A model generated the notes under the pieces. The model ran no database searches. It worked only from the letters and a program-made list of their open reading frames with translations, and had not been told where the DNA came from. Positions 14,584 to 22,940 of a stretch of 35,085 nucleotides of DNA are shown in pieces; position 1 is the first letter of the stretch, and every line of letters begins with the position of its first letter. Source of the DNA: SZUA-430 sp040381215 (lineage in GTDB: Bacteria; Pseudomonadota; Alphaproteobacteria; Micropepsales; Micropepsaceae). Both the position numbers and the translations under genes were made by a program. Location: NCBI GenBank assembly GCA_040381215.1, contig JBEIHO010000028.1, positions 1 to 35,085 of the forward strand. Reading direction: 5' to 3'.

Positions 14584-15483
14584 ATGACCATGTTTCGCTC
14601 GGATCTCCTGAAAGGAAAACGCATCCTCGTGACGGGCGGCGGCACGGGGCTCGGCCGGGAGATGGCAGACGAATACGCAAAGCTCGGCGCCACGGTCTAC
14701 ATCTGCGGTCGCCGCGGCAGTGTTCTCGAGGAAACGGCCAGGGAACTCGCGCAGGCTCACAACACACGCGTCACTGCGCTTGAATGCGACATCCGCGTTG
14801 CCGACGCCGTCGAGGACATGATGACGAGGATCTTCAATGAAGGCCCTCTCGACGGTCTCGTGAACAACGCGGCAGGCAACTTCATCAGCCGCACCAAGGA
14901 TCTTTCGGCCAACGGGTTCAACGCCATTGCCAACATCGTCTTCCACGGCACCTTTTATGTGACCCTCGCCGCCGGCAAGCGCTGGATCGAGCACAAGCAC
15001 AAGGCCAACGTGATCTCCATCCTCACCACCTGGGTCTGGAACGGAGGTCCGTTCACGGTCCCCTCCGCGATGTCAAAGGCCGGCATCAACATCATGACGA
15101 AGTCATTGGCCGTCGAGTGGGCGCCGCACAACATTCGCCTGAACGCAATCGCGCCGGGCCCCTTCCCCACCAAGGGCGCATGGGATCGCCTGAACCCCGG
15201 CAGCCTGCGATCCGACAGCATGGGAAGCGAGACCAGCACCAGCGCCAGCACGCCGATGGGGCGTGTCGGCCAGATGCATGAGCTGCGCAACCTCGCCACG
15301 TTCCTGATGGCCGACGGATGCGATTACCTCACGGGCGAAACCATTGCCATCGACGGCGGCGGCTTCCTCGCAGCTGGCGGCAACTTCTCGCAGCTCGCCA
15401 AGCTGGGCGACCCCGAATGGGAAGCGATCCGCAACATGATCAAGACATCGAACGACAAGGACAGGGCCAGCCGCACCGTCTGA
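14584..15483 (+). CDS. SDR, probable 2,4-dienoyl-CoA reductase (DECR-like)
   Basis: A 299-residue short-chain dehydrogenase. The NAD(P) motif is TGGGTGLG (17-24). The stretches NNAAGNFISRTKDLS, VPSAMSKAGI and LNAIAPGPFPTKGAWDRL follow the mitochondrial 2,4-dienoyl-CoA reductase pattern rather than the classical YxxxK SDR pattern: Ser takes the place of Tyr before the catalytic Lys, as in DECR1. The second catalytic Tyr of DECR1 appears to be Trp or Val here (TTWVW), which I think is common in bacterial members. The expected role is NADPH-dependent reduction of unsaturated fatty acyl-CoA in beta-oxidation. ATG 14584 follows GGGAAGGA by 9 bases; ATG 14590 is an alternative. It starts 43 bases after the ligase-like gene. 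Confidence 0.85.
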   Translation: MTMFRSDLLKGKRILVTGGGTGLGREMADEYAKLGATVYICGRRGSVLEETARELAQAHNTRVTALECDIRVADAVEDMMTRIFNEGPLDGLVNNAAGNFISRTKDLSANGFNAIANIVFHGTFYVTLAAGKRWIEHKHKANVISILTTWVWNGGPFTVPSAMSKAGINIMTKSLAVEWAPHNIRLNAIAPGPFPTKGAWDRLNPGSLRSDSMGSETSTSASTPMGRVGQMHELRNLATFLMADGCDYLTGETIAIDGGGFLAAGGNFSQLAKLGDPEWEAIRNMIKTSNDKDRASRTV

Positions 15484-15494
15484 CCCTCGGCATT

Positions 15495-16472
15495 TCACGC
15501 GATCTCGAGGACCACCTTGCCGATCACACGCCGCTCTTCGAGCATGCGCATGGCCTCGCGCGCCTGCTCGAGCGGCAGACGGGCGCAGACATGCGGCCGG
15601 ATCGCGCCGGCCGCCGCAAGCGCGTCGATCGCCTGGATGTTCTCGAGCCCGCGGGCAGGAAACTGCCGACCATATTCGCCCGCGCGCACACCCACGATGG
15701 AGAACCCCTTGATAAGCGGCATGTTCACGCTGACATTCGGGATGCGACCGCCGGCAAAGCCGATCACGAGCAACCGGCCGTCGAACGCGATGCAGCGCAC
15801 ACTCTCGTCGAACACGTCGCCGCCGACGGGATCATAGATCACCTCGGCACCCCGCCCGTTGGTGAGCGCCTTCACCGCCTCGCGAAATCCTGATGACGGC
15901 AACGCGTGGTCGGCACCATAGGACAGCAGGAATGCCCGTTTCTCCTCGCTCGATGCCGTCGCAATGACCCGCGCACCCATGCGCTTTCCAAGATCGACTG
16001 CCGCAAGGCCGACACCGCCGGCCGCCCCATGCACGACAAGCGTCTCGCCTTGCTGCAACTGCCCGCGACGCACGAGGGCAACATAGGCCGTCAGATAGGC
16101 AACCGGATACGCAGCCCCCTGCACATAGGACACCCCCGCAGGCAGCGCACGAACGGCAGCAACAGGCACCACCAGCTCCTCGGCAAAACAACCCTGCTTC
16201 GCGCCAACCACAACCCGGTCCCCGGGCTTGAAGGCAATGACCCCGTCACCAATGGACACGACATCGCCGGCCCCTTCCATGCCGGGCGTGAAGGGCAGGT
16301 CCGGCTTGTGCTGGTACTTCCCCTGGATGGTCAGGATATCGGGGAAATTGACGCTCGCGGCCCGCATCCTCACCTGGATCATGCCGGGGCCTGGCAATGT
16401 CACCGGCACGCTCTCGAGCCGCATGCTCGACAAGTCATCCGAAAGGCTGCGAACAAGCTGAGCGCGCATCAT
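15495..16472 (-). CDS. Zinc-independent quinone oxidoreductase (MDR family)
   Basis: A medium-chain dehydrogenase/reductase of 325 residues resembling NADPH:quinone oxidoreductases. It shows ASVNFPDILTIQGKYQ and LPFTPGMEGAGDV in the N-terminal GroES-like domain, then HGAAGGVGLAAVDLGKRMGARVIATAS as the Rossmann cofactor site. No structural zinc cysteines are present, as expected for this group. The ATG at 16472 overlaps the upstream esterase stop (ATGA), and a second ATG follows at 16469. The two genes form an operon. It would reduce quinones or enones with NADPH; the actual substrate is unknown. It is convergent with the SDR gene, with 11 bases between stops. Confidence 0.9.
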   Translation of the reverse strand: MMRAQLVRSLSDDLSSMRLESVPVTLPGPGMIQVRMRAASVNFPDILTIQGKYQHKPDLPFTPGMEGAGDVVSIGDGVIAFKPGDRVVVGAKQGCFAEELVVPVAAVRALPAGVSYVQGAAYPVAYLTAYVALVRRGQLQQGETLVVHGAAGGVGLAAVDLGKRMGARVIATASSEEKRAFLLSYGADHALPSSGFREAVKALTNGRGAEVIYDPVGGDVFDESVRCIAFDGRLLVIGFAGGRIPNVSVNMPLIKGFSIVGVRAGEYGRQFPARGLENIQAIDALAAAGAIRPHVCARLPLEQAREAMRMLEERRVIGKVVLEIA

Positions 16473-17515
16473 CCAATGGCCCGCCGCAGGTCGGCGATGA
16501 TTTCGAGAAGAGCCTGTCGCGCCGCCGGCACCGTGCCGCTCATGGCCGTGAAAGCGTGGCAAAGCTGGTCATAGCAGCGATAGAGCACCGGCACGCCCGC
16601 CACCTTGAGCGCCTCCGCATAGTCCCGCCCCTGGTCAACCAGCGGATCAAAACCCGCTGTATAGATCAACGCCGGCGGCAGACCTGAAAGATCGCGGCTG
16701 AGCCCCGGCGATGCGCGCAGGTCCAGCGCCTCCTTGTCGGCATCATTGAAATAGAGCGTCCTGAAGTAATTCATGATCGACGTTGTCAGCGGATAGACGT
16801 TTCCGAACGCGGTCATCGAGGCTGTCTGCGACAGCCAATCGACAGCAGGATAGATCAGCAACTGCAGGACCGGTTGCCTCTCCCCCAGCCGCTTCATCTC
16901 CTGACAGATCACAGCCGAAAGATAGCCGCCGGCAGAATCCCCTCCGACCGCGACGATCGCAGGATTACCGCCCAGGCTCTTGGCATTGTCCCGCACCCAC
17001 CGGAAAGAGGCGACAGCGTCGTCAACAGCCGCAGGAAATTTGTGCTCAGGGGCCAACCGGTAATCGACCGAAACCACAAGGCACCCCGATCGCAAAGCAA
17101 TCTGCGAACAGAAGGCATGGCAGGTCTCGAGGTCACCGATGACGCAACCACCCATGTGGAAATAGACAAGCGTCGGCACCAGCCGGTTGGGAAGCCGCGG
17201 CACGTAGCGCCGCGCGCGCACGACGCGACCGGCAGCCACCGGTAGCTCGATGTCCTCGATGTCCACGTCGTGGGCAACAGGCCCGTCGAGCAGCCTGAAA
17301 CCTTCGGCCGCCGCGACACGAGCCTCCGCGGGCGTCAGCGTTTCCATGGAAGGCTGCTTGCCGCCCATGAAGCCGAGGAACTGAAGCCGAGGATCGAGCA
17401 CCCGTCCCTCGATGTTCAGGGGCTTGCCGCCGGCGAGGGCGACCAGCCATCGACCGGGCAGGTTAAGGATCGTGCGCACGAGCAATTTCCGCATCCCGTC
17501 AAAATGCGGCCACAC
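16469..17515 (-). CDS. Alpha/beta hydrolase, HSL-type esterase
   Basis: A carboxylesterase-like hydrolase of 348 residues in the hormone-sensitive lipase family. The nucleophile is Ser194 in GGDSAGGYLS. The triad is completed by Asp in the FDPLVDQGRDYAEAL segment and His in CHAFTAM. The oxyanion-hole motif is HMGG (120-123) instead of the usual HGGG. DYRLAPEHKFPAAVDD is the family hallmark. No signal peptide is evident, although residues 9-30 are fairly hydrophobic. GTG 17515 is used here. ATG 17494 is an alternative, and a TTGACA at 17529-17524 would favour it if that is the promoter. With the Baeyer-Villiger enzyme elsewhere in the window it could cleave esters, but this is inference. Confidence 0.88.
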   Translation of the reverse strand: MWPHFDGMRKLLVRTILNLPGRWLVALAGGKPLNIEGRVLDPRLQFLGFMGGKQPSMETLTPAEARVAAAEGFRLLDGPVAHDVDIEDIELPVAAGRVVRARRYVPRLPNRLVPTLVYFHMGGCVIGDLETCHAFCSQIALRSGCLVVSVDYRLAPEHKFPAAVDDAVASFRWVRDNAKSLGGNPAIVAVGGDSAGGYLSAVICQEMKRLGERQPVLQLLIYPAVDWLSQTASMTAFGNVYPLTTSIMNYFRTLYFNDADKEALDLRASPGLSRDLSGLPPALIYTAGFDPLVDQGRDYAEALKVAGVPVLYRCYDQLCHAFTAMSGTVPAARQALLEIIADLRRAIG

Positions 17516-17581
17516 GCTCTTCTGTCAAGGCCAAAGCGTGTTAACGTACTTCCCCTGAGCCACGCACCGGGAAGCCCCTTC

Positions 17582-19303
17582 ATGAACCCGCGCCACGACC
17601 TTGTCATCCGCAACGGACTTGTCTTCGACGGCAGCGGCGACGCCGCCCGCACACAGGACATTGCAATCGACAACGGCAGGATTGCAGCCATGGGCGATAT
17701 CGCCGGCAGCGGCCGCGAGGAACTCGACGCGAGGGACAGGATCGTCACACCCGGCTTCGTCGACATCCATACGCATTACGACGGACAGGCGACCTGGGAC
17801 CAGCGGCTGACGCCATCGGCATGGCACGGCGTGACAACAGCCGTGATGGGCAACTGCGGCGTCGGCTTCGCACCCTGCCGTGAGAGCGACCATGACCGCC
17901 TGATCCGGCTGATGGAGGGCGTCGAGGACATTCCCAACGCGGTCCTGACCGAAGGCCTCGCGTGGAACTGGCAGACCTTTCCCGAGTATCTTGATGCCCT
18001 CGAGGCCATTCCCCATGACATCGATTTCGCGGCGCAACTGCCGCACGGCGCCCTTCGCGTCTATGTCATGGGCGAGCGCGGCGCGAGGCGCGAAGTGGCA
18101 TCGCCCCACGACATTGACGCCATGGCGCGCATCGCAGCCGACGCCATCCGCGCCGGCGCCCTCGGCTTCTCGACATCGCGCACGCTGAACCACCGCACCA
18201 GCGACGGCGAACTGACGCCCACCTTCTCTGCCGAGGCTGACGAACTCGCGGGCATCGCCCTGGGCCTGAAACGTGCGGGTGCCGGCGTCTTGCAGGTGAT
18301 TTCGGATTTCACGGACCCCGCAGCAGAGACAGCCATGCTGCGCCGCATGGTGACGGAGTCCGGCAGGCCACTCTCCTTCTCGCTCGCCCAGTCAGACCGG
18401 AGCCCGGACGGCTGGAAGAACATGCTGGCCTTCCTTGATCAATGCGCGACAGACGGCCTGCCCGTCAGGGCCCAGGTCTGCGGCAGACCGGTCGGGCTGC
18501 TCCTCGGGCTAAGCCTGACGCTGAACCCGTTCTCGGCACACCCGGCATGGAAAGAGATCGAGGCTTTGCCACTCGATCGCAAACTCGCCATCCTGCGCAC
18601 ACCGGACATGCGGGCCAGGATGCTCTCAGGCGAACCGGCGTCGGACAATCCCTTCGTGAGAGCCGTCCTGCGCAACTTCGAGAAGATGTTTCCCCTGGCT
18701 GACCCGCCCGACTACGAGCCACCGCCCGAGACAAGCCTCGGCGCGGTAGCGCGTCGGCAGAACCGCAAGCCCGAAGATGTCGCGTATGACTGGCTGCTGC
18801 AGGACAATGGCAGATCCCTGATCCTCTTTCCCTTCCTCAACTACGCAAGCGGCGATCTCGAACCCTCCCGCGAGATGATGAACCACCCGCTGACCATCCT
18901 CGGCCTCGGAGACGGCGGAGCGCATGTCGGCATGATCTGCGATGGCAGCTTTCCCACGTCCATGCTCACGCATTGGACACGCGACCGGACACGTGGCGCT
19001 CGCCTGAAACTCGAGCAGGTGATCAAGGCCCAGTGCTTCGACACTGCCCGCGCCGTGGGCCTGCATGACCGGGGCCTGCTGCAACCGGGCTACAAGGCCG
19101 ACCTCAACATCATCGACTACGACCGATTGCGCCTGCACCGTCCCACGGTGGCCCACGATCTTCCGGCCGGCGGCAGGCGCCTTGTCCAGTTTGCCGATGG
19201 GTACGACGCCACCATCGTGTCGGGACAGGTGACCTACAGGCAGGGAAAACCGACCAGCGCCTTGCCGGGGAAACTCATTCGCGGCGGGACGCAACGACCC
19301 TAG
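17582..19303 (+). CDS. N-acyl-D-amino-acid deacylase family amidohydrolase
   Basis: A 573-residue metal-dependent amidohydrolase of the D-aminoacylase type, which hydrolyses N-acyl-D-amino acids or related amides. The metal motif is VDIHTHYDGQ (His63 and His65), with the family cysteine in MGNCGVGFAP (Cys92). EAD, QVISDFTDP and LGLGDGGAHVGMICDGSFPT carry further ligands, and the C-terminal beta-sandwich ends the chain (GYKADLNIIDYDRL). ATG 17582 has GGAAG 7 bases upstream. It is divergent from the esterase operon. Its stop shares the sequence CTAG with the stop of the converging TetR gene. Substrate specificity within the family is broad and cannot be assigned. Confidence 0.9.
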   Translation: MNPRHDLVIRNGLVFDGSGDAARTQDIAIDNGRIAAMGDIAGSGREELDARDRIVTPGFVDIHTHYDGQATWDQRLTPSAWHGVTTAVMGNCGVGFAPCRESDHDRLIRLMEGVEDIPNAVLTEGLAWNWQTFPEYLDALEAIPHDIDFAAQLPHGALRVYVMGERGARREVASPHDIDAMARIAADAIRAGALGFSTSRTLNHRTSDGELTPTFSAEADELAGIALGLKRAGAGVLQVISDFTDPAAETAMLRRMVTESGRPLSFSLAQSDRSPDGWKNMLAFLDQCATDGLPVRAQVCGRPVGLLLGLSLTLNPFSAHPAWKEIEALPLDRKLAILRTPDMRARMLSGEPASDNPFVRAVLRNFEKMFPLADPPDYEPPPETSLGAVARRQNRKPEDVAYDWLLQDNGRSLILFPFLNYASGDLEPSREMMNHPLTILGLGDGGAHVGMICDGSFPTSMLTHWTRDRTRGARLKLEQVIKAQCFDTARAVGLHDRGLLQPGYKADLNIIDYDRLRLHRPTVAHDLPAGGRRLVQFADGYDATIVSGQVTYRQGKPTSALPGKLIRGGTQRP

Positions 19304-19929
19304 GTCCTGTCCGATCCTGCATGGCGGGGAAGCGCCTGCACGCCCCCGAGGAACAACGCGGTGGCAAACCGGGCAGCCTCGTCGACAGTGAGGTCTGCCC
19401 GCTGGACAAGTTGCCCTGCCACCTCGAAGGCGACACCCACCATCGACGCCATGAGCAGGTCAGGATCTGCATCCGGCATCACCCCGTTTCGTATGGCGAT
19501 CTCGAGGTCGGCCCTGAGCTCATCGAAGCCCGCAAGCACTTCCGGCGTGTCGATGCGCACATGCAGCATGTCCTGCTGCTGGCGCATGGTCGCGAATGCG
19601 TTCTGGTCCGAACGCACGAAATCGAAGAAAGTGCGGAACGTGGCTGAAATGAACTCGTCGAATGTGCGCGCACGAATGCGTTCGGCTCGCAGTCGCGGAC
19701 GGACGCGCAGGGCCGTCTCGTCCTGCAGCGCCTGGAAAACCTCTTCCTTCGACTTGAAGTAATTGTAGAACGTGCCCGAGGCCAGCTCGGTCTCGCGAAT
19801 GATGTCGCGCACCGTGGTCGCCCCATAGCCCAGCCGCGCAAACACGCGCCGCGCCGCATCGACGATCGCCTGCCGGTTCGACGCCTTTGTTTCCTCGCGC
19901 TTGCCGCGCGTCTTCGTGTCAGCATCCAT
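19300..19929 (-). CDS. TetR-family regulator encoded downstream of the FMO
   Basis: A 209-residue TetR repressor. A basic leader (KTRGKREETKASNRQ) is followed by the helix-turn-helix at about 21-62 (AIVDAARRVFARLGYGATTV, IIRETELASGTFYNYFKSKEEVF). The remaining helices form the ligand domain. The ATG lies 2 bases after the stop of the flavin monooxygenase, so the two are almost certainly one operon. An in-frame extension upstream would run through the monooxygenase end and is not needed. It probably binds the dyad over the operon promoter at 21388-21415 and so represses its own operon. Confidence 0.9.
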   Translation of the reverse strand: MDADTKTRGKREETKASNRQAIVDAARRVFARLGYGATTVRDIIRETELASGTFYNYFKSKEEVFQALQDETALRVRPRLRAERIRARTFDEFISATFRTFFDFVRSDQNAFATMRQQQDMLHVRIDTPEVLAGFDELRADLEIAIRNGVMPDADPDLLMASMVGVAFEVAGQLVQRADLTVDEAARFATALFLGGVQALPRHAGSDRT

Positions 19930-19931
19930 GC

Positions 19932-21359
19932 TCAAGCCTCCACCTGCGGACGTGCGGGCGGCCGCACCACCCGCGCGGGAACGGGAAGCGGGCAACCCTG
20001 CTGCTCCGCCCGCCGATGACCACGGGCAAGTTCGCGCCGCAGGTCCCGTGCATAGGCAGCACAGTCGATCTGTATCGTGTGACGCGCCGACGGTGCATGC
20101 CGCGAGCGCACGCGCTCATGTGTCTCCACACGTTCCGCATTCATGACATCGACGGGAGGTGGCATGTAGCGCCCGGTCAGGTACTCACCGACGAACTTCG
20201 CTTGCTCCTCGGCAACAGGCATCAGCGCGCACAAGGGCTGCACCAGCCCCAGGAAAAACAGGTTGCTGAACCGCGGCTCCATGATCCGCTTCCAGAGCGC
20301 GATCTCGTTGCCCGGCGCCGAAATGAAGCCCTCATCGAAGAACGGAAACGTGATCCTGTATCCGGTACACCAGATGATCACGTCGACGTCTTCGATCGTC
20401 CCGTCGCAGAATGCGACCTGGCGACCCTTGAACTCTCGCACATTGGGCTTCGGCTTCACGTCACCCGACCCAAGACGAAGATAGAGCTCCTGGCTGATCG
20501 CCGGGTGCGTCGCCAGCAAGGGATGATCGGGCGCAGGCAAGCCAAACTGCTCGGGCCGGCCGAATGTCGATGCAATCCGGCGCTCCGCAAGCCAGCGCAT
20601 GACACCCGCGGGCACCAGCCGGCGCCACAGCGGAGCATCCACGCTCGGATGCACGCTGTGCGCATCGAGCGTCTGCCCGCCGATATATTTCGGCATGACC
20701 CAATAGCCACGCCGCTGGGACAGGTGGACATTCTTCGCCACGCCCTTGCGCCCAAGTTCGCAGGCAATGTCCAGCGCGGAATTCCCGAACCCGACGACAA
20801 GAACGTTTCGCCCGACGCAGCTCACCGGATCATACGGATCGATGTACTGATGCGAGTGGATCTGCTTGCCGTCGAAACGACCGGGAAAACCAGGCTCGGG
20901 AAGACGCGGATCCCAATGATGTCCATTGGCAACCACCAGCGCATCATAAAGCCGGATCTCACCGGTATCGAAGTCGACCTTCCACAGCCCGTCAGCCATC
21001 TGCTCGGCGCGTGTCACCGACGTGTTGAACAGGATCCGGTCGCGAAAGCCGAAATGATCGACATAGGCGTCGAAATACTGCGCGACCTGCGCATGATGCG
21101 GAAAGTCCGGATAGTGATCGGGCATCGGAAAATCCGAATACGCCATCTTGTCCCGGGACGTATTGATGTGCAGCGACCGGTAGGCCGATGACAGGCCGTT
21201 CTTGTTCTTGAAAACCCAGTTGCCACCCACCCTGTCCGACGCCTCGATGCAATCGAAAGCTATGCCGAGCTCGGAAAACCTCTTGGCCGCAGCAATGCCG
21301 CTCGCCCCGGCGCCGATGATGCAAATCTTGGGAAAGCGGGGATCGGCGACCCTGGACAT
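19932..21359 (-). CDS. FMO-type flavin-containing monooxygenase
   Basis: A 475-residue NADPH/FAD monooxygenase. The FAD motif GAGASG is at 16-21, GGNW at 45-48, the FMO signature FDGKQIHSHQY (162-172, FxGxxxHxxxY) and the NADPH motif GFGNSA (190-195). ICTGY-type WCTGYRITFPF follows in the C-terminal half. It ends in a Tyr at the fingerprint position, so it is of the FMO class, which oxygenates nitrogen or sulfur atoms, rather than a typical Baeyer-Villiger enzyme; some FMOs do both. The last 60 residues are arginine-rich and look disordered. The ATG has no strong ribosome-binding site. The promoter is at 21396-21424. Confidence 0.92.
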   Translation of the reverse strand: MSRVADPRFPKICIIGAGASGIAAAKRFSELGIAFDCIEASDRVGGNWVFKNKNGLSSAYRSLHINTSRDKMAYSDFPMPDHYPDFPHHAQVAQYFDAYVDHFGFRDRILFNTSVTRAEQMADGLWKVDFDTGEIRLYDALVVANGHHWDPRLPEPGFPGRFDGKQIHSHQYIDPYDPVSCVGRNVLVVGFGNSALDIACELGRKGVAKNVHLSQRRGYWVMPKYIGGQTLDAHSVHPSVDAPLWRRLVPAGVMRWLAERRIASTFGRPEQFGLPAPDHPLLATHPAISQELYLRLGSGDVKPKPNVREFKGRQVAFCDGTIEDVDVIIWCTGYRITFPFFDEGFISAPGNEIALWKRIMEPRFSNLFFLGLVQPLCALMPVAEEQAKFVGEYLTGRYMPPPVDVMNAERVETHERVRSRHAPSARHTIQIDCAAYARDLRRELARGHRRAEQQGCPLPVPARVVRPPARPQVEA

Positions 21360-21387
21360 GGCTGTTGTCGACTGAACGTGAGAGAGA

Positions 21388-21424
21388 CGTCATCATGTCT
21401 AGGCGAACGATGACGCCCCGTCAA
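21388..21424 (-). promoter_or_regulatory. Promoter and dyad operator of the FMO-TetR operon
   Basis: Reading leftward, TTGACG (21424-21419) and TAGACA (21401-21396) are separated by 17 bases. CGTCATC (21388-21394) and GATGACG (21409-21415) form a perfect 7-base inverted repeat with a 14-base gap that encloses the -10. The predicted start is near 21389, about 30 bases before the FMO ATG. The dyad is the natural candidate site for the TetR protein encoded in the same operon. Confidence 0.6.
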
Positions 21425-21427
21425 CTT

Positions 21428-21793
21428 TTACCCTGTTGCGGGCAGCCGCACCACGAACAGCTTGCGCGTCGTCTCCAGCGTTTCCCATGTCCCCGAGAAA
21501 CCGGGCTCGATGATGAACGTGTCACCGGCAACAAGGATCTCCGGCCTGCCACCATCGCGCGTCACGCAACTGCGCCCGCTGAGGATGCTGCAGAATTCCC
21601 ACTCGTCATAGGCAATCCGCCACTTGCCGGGTGTCGATTCCCATACCCCGGAGAACAGCGTATCGGCATCACGGGTATCGAACACCCACGTCCTGAACAC
21701 AGGGGCGCCGGAAATGATGCGCTCGGGAAGCGGCGCACCGATCTCGAAAGCCATGGCCTCAAGCTTGTCGAGCGGAAATCGCAGAATGCTCAT
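21428..21793 (-). CDS. Small cupin-domain protein (DUF861/cupin_3-like)
   Basis: A 121-residue single-domain cupin. The barrel strands are recognisable in FSGVWESTPGKWRIAYDEWEFCSILSGRSCVTRDGG and in GDTFIIEPGFSGTWETLETTRKLFVV, the pattern of DUF861 cupins related to ureidoglycine aminohydrolase and EutQ. A classical metal-binding HxHxxxxE is not obvious. ATG 21793 follows GAAGGAG by 5 bases, a strong start that rules out the longer in-frame extension to 21886. It is upstream of the FMO on the same strand, but a promoter lies between them. Function unknown. Confidence 0.85.
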   Translation of the reverse strand: MSILRFPLDKLEAMAFEIGAPLPERIISGAPVFRTWVFDTRDADTLFSGVWESTPGKWRIAYDEWEFCSILSGRSCVTRDGGRPEILVAGDTFIIEPGFSGTWETLETTRKLFVVRLPATG

Positions 21794-21879
21794 CGGAACT
21801 CCTTCAGTCAGGAAAGCTAGCGCCAGGACGCTTGCGCGATCAAGTTGACATCCGCCAACAACTCTCCTCCACTGCACCG

Positions 21880-22347
21880 ATGACACAGACCTTCGATCCC
21901 CACCCGCCGGCCGGCAGCCTTCTCGCGGGCATTCCGCACGCGGCCGCCCTCGGCCTGCACATTGTCAGCATCGAAAGCGGCAAGGTCACATGCAGGGTCC
22001 CGTTTGCCGATCAGCTTGTCGGCAACCCTGACACGCGGGTCATTCATGGTGGCGTGATGACCGCCCTGCTCGACAACGCATGCGGCATTGCCGTGGGTTC
22101 GAAGACGATGCTCCGCGGACAGATAGCCACGCTCGACCTGCGGATCGATTACATGAAGTCGGCGACACCGGACCAGGACATTCTCGCGTTCGCCGAGTGT
22201 TTCAAGGTTACGCGCAACATCGCCTTCGCGCGGGGTATCGCCTACCAGACCGATCTATCCGACCCCATCGCCACGTGCACCGCCGCCTTCATGCTCGGGA
22301 CGAAGTCCACACCCGGCAAGGCGCCTCAAGGCCAGGGAGCAGGCTGA
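21880..22347 (+). CDS. PaaI-family hotdog thioesterase (first of a tandem pair)
   Basis: A 155-residue hotdog-fold protein that probably hydrolyses acyl-CoA thioesters. The family motif NPDTRVIHGGVMTALLDNACG has HGG followed at +9 by Asp, the catalytic acid of E. coli PaaI. QIATLDLRIDYMKSA is the conserved strand after the helix. I use ATG 21880; an in-frame TTG at 21832 is upstream but unlikely. The stop overlaps the next ATG by one base (TGATG), so the two thioesterases are translationally coupled. Confidence 0.88.
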   Translation: MTQTFDPHPPAGSLLAGIPHAAALGLHIVSIESGKVTCRVPFADQLVGNPDTRVIHGGVMTALLDNACGIAVGSKTMLRGQIATLDLRIDYMKSATPDQDILAFAECFKVTRNIAFARGIAYQTDLSDPIATCTAAFMLGTKSTPGKAPQGQGAG

Positions 22348-22799
22348 TGGACATCCTCAGGCGCGCCATTGCCGAAAAGCGCAAGCCCGATCTGAAGGAG
22401 CTTGTGCAGGCGATCCCCTATTGCCGGTTCCTCGGGGTGGAAACCGATCTCAAGGGAAACGAGCTCACCACCATCCTGAAATTCAGTGACAGGTTGATCG
22501 GCAATCCTGTTCTCCCCGCGCTTCACGGCGGTGTCGTCGGCGCCTTCCTCGAGATCACGGCCGTGATCCAGTTGATGCTCGAGGTCGAAAGCGAAGAACT
22601 GCCCAAGCCTGTCGATATCGGCATCGATTATCTCCGCTCGGGCCGGCCCGTCGACACCTATGCCCGCGCCACGGTCACCAAGCACGGCCGCCGCGTCTGC
22701 AACATCCGCGCGGAAGCCTGGCAGGAAGACCGGTCCCGACCGATTGCTGCACTGCACGGTCACTTCCTGGTCAAGCCATCCTCGTCGGAAACAGCCTGA
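22347..22799 (+). CDS. PaaI-family hotdog thioesterase (second of a tandem pair)
   Basis: A 150-residue hotdog protein with the same layout as its neighbour (RLIGNPVLPALHGGVVGAFLEITAV, then PKPVDIGIDYLRSG). The acidic residue at +9 from HGG is Glu instead of Asp. The short N-terminal helix MDILRRAIAEKRKPDLKELVQAIPYCRFLG is typical. A mixed oligomer with the first protein is possible, because the two are made from overlapping cistrons. Substrate unknown. Confidence 0.87.
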   Translation: MDILRRAIAEKRKPDLKELVQAIPYCRFLGVETDLKGNELTTILKFSDRLIGNPVLPALHGGVVGAFLEITAVIQLMLEVESEELPKPVDIGIDYLRSGRPVDTYARATVTKHGRRVCNIRAEAWQEDRSRPIAALHGHFLVKPSSSETA

Positions 22800-22838
22800 A
22801 GCGATCGCAGCGGCACCTGTCGCCCTTGACGTGCGCGG

Positions 22839-22880
22839 CTACCTCGAAAGAGGTAGGCGGATGCCGTGATAACCATCACG
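22839..22880 (+). other. Tandem hairpins after the thioesterase operon
   Basis: CTACCTC (22839-22845) pairs with GAGGTAG (22850-22856) around the tetraloop GAAA. Nine bases on, CGTGAT (22865-22870) pairs with ATCACG (22875-22880) around AACC and is followed by TTT. The second could be a weak terminator of the thioesterase pair; the GNRA-capped first hairpin suggests a structured RNA end or leader. Confidence 0.4.
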
Positions 22881-22940
22881 TTTCCGCCAGTTTAACGATA
22901 TGCAGCCACTGCATGCCTGCCATGCAATGCTTAATGGCTA

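Noticed and set aside
14584..15483. SDR inactive because the YxxxK Tyr is Ser
   Set aside because: 2,4-dienoyl-CoA reductases normally have Ser at this position, and the surrounding sequence follows that subfamily.
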